6,135 nt of DNA. It comes from Bacteroides sp. GTDB taxonomy: Bacteria; Bacteroidota; Bacteroidia; Bacteroidales; Bacteroidaceae. Every line of letters begins with the position of its first letter. Position 1 is the stretch's first letter. The DNA is taken from assembly GCA_030151635.1 (NCBI GenBank), contig JASLDF010000193.1:1-6135 (forward strand), written 5' to 3'. The notes beneath the pieces are model-generated. The model did no database searches. It was not told the origin of the DNA and worked only from the letters and a program-made list of their open reading frames with translations. Both the position numbers and the translations under genes were made by a program. Shown in pieces: positions 6,002 to 6,135 of this stretch.

Positions 6002-6135
6002 ATGGCGGTAAGCAAAAGTCCAGCAGAGCAATTGGTACATCCAATTCAGAAAACAGATTTAATCTATCAAATTGAAGACAGACCTCCTTTTCGTGAGGCC
6101 ATTTTCGTAGCGCTTCAACATCTCCTCGCAATCTT
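6002..6135 (+). CDS. NCS2 family nucleobase (xanthine/uracil) permease, 5' part
   Basis: Only the first 44 codons are present; the gene runs off the right edge. NCS2 proteins are cytoplasmic-membrane, usually proton-coupled symporters for uracil, xanthine or uric acid with about 14 membrane helices. The visible N-terminus has a short polar tail, then DLIYQIEDRPPFREAIFVAL followed by QHLLAI. The DLI...EDRPPF stretch closely resembles the start of E. coli XanQ (DLIFELEDRPPF), and QHLLAI begins the first membrane helix conserved in the family; UraA lacks the EDRPPF form. A purine base, perhaps xanthine, is thus slightly favoured over uracil, but the specificity residues lie beyond the window. 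ATG at 6002 is the first start after an in-frame TAA at 5984-5986. The upstream context is A-rich without Shine-Dalgarno, as usual for Bacteroidota. It has its own promoter and a long leader. Confidence 0.88.
   Translation, partial: MAVSKSPAEQLVHPIQKTDLIYQIEDRPPFREAIFVALQHLLAI

Noticed and set aside
5884..6075. A 63-codon + strand frame with a TTG start (or ATG at 5896) overlapping the permease start
   Set aside because: It overlaps the conserved permease N-terminus out of frame, has a Lys/Arg-rich low-information C-terminus, and lies over the structured leader. A leader peptide role cannot be excluded but nothing supports it.
1..6135. CRISPR array, tRNA/rRNA gene, insertion sequence or phage attachment site
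   Set aside because: No regularly spaced direct repeats, no cloverleaf with a GTTCRANNC-type T-arm, no transposase and no paired terminal repeats were seen.

Overview
The window looks like a piece of a Bacteroidota chromosome, probably a marine or gut polysaccharide degrader. Four things point there: AT-rich DNA, start codons without a Shine-Dalgarno sequence, a promoter matching the Bacteroidota TTG / TAnnTTTG type, and a very large secreted GH2 beta-galactosidase-like enzyme with a C-terminal discoidin domain. The genus cannot be fixed from this sequence; a Marinilabiliales-type marine genus is only a guess from protein style.

Layout, all genes on the + strand. 1-465 is non-coding and rich in inverted repeats. 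466-4476 encodes a 1336-residue exported family 2 glycoside hydrolase with the LacZ catalytic residues intact. 4541-4589 is a very strong intrinsic terminator. 4590-4843 is non-coding and holds a 13-bp bulged hairpin. 4844-5632 encodes a 262-residue PhzF-family isomerase/epimerase-like protein. Two hairpins follow, one over its stop codon and a better terminator at 5701-5738. A promoter at 5808-5841 and a leader of about 150 nt with several possible helices (5848-6001) precede the first 44 codons of an NCS2 nucleobase permease (6002 to the window end), which resembles XanQ-type xanthine permeases more than UraA.

Each gene appears to be its own transcription unit: both complete genes are followed by hairpin-plus-T-tract terminators, and the gaps are about 370 bp. 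No shared pathway is evident. The GH2 enzyme would release terminal beta-galactosyl (or related) residues outside the cytoplasm, the PhzF protein is a cytosolic enzyme of unknown substrate, and the permease imports a purine or pyrimidine base. No SusC/SusD pair, sulfatase, regulator or mobile element lies in the window, so the GH2 gene is not visibly part of a polysaccharide utilisation locus here.

I found no clearly new multi-gene system. The best candidate for something undescribed is the structured leader of the permease gene, where two helices could form a pseudoknot at the predicted 5' end of the transcript. The GH2 enzyme also differs from LacZ around the substrate pocket.
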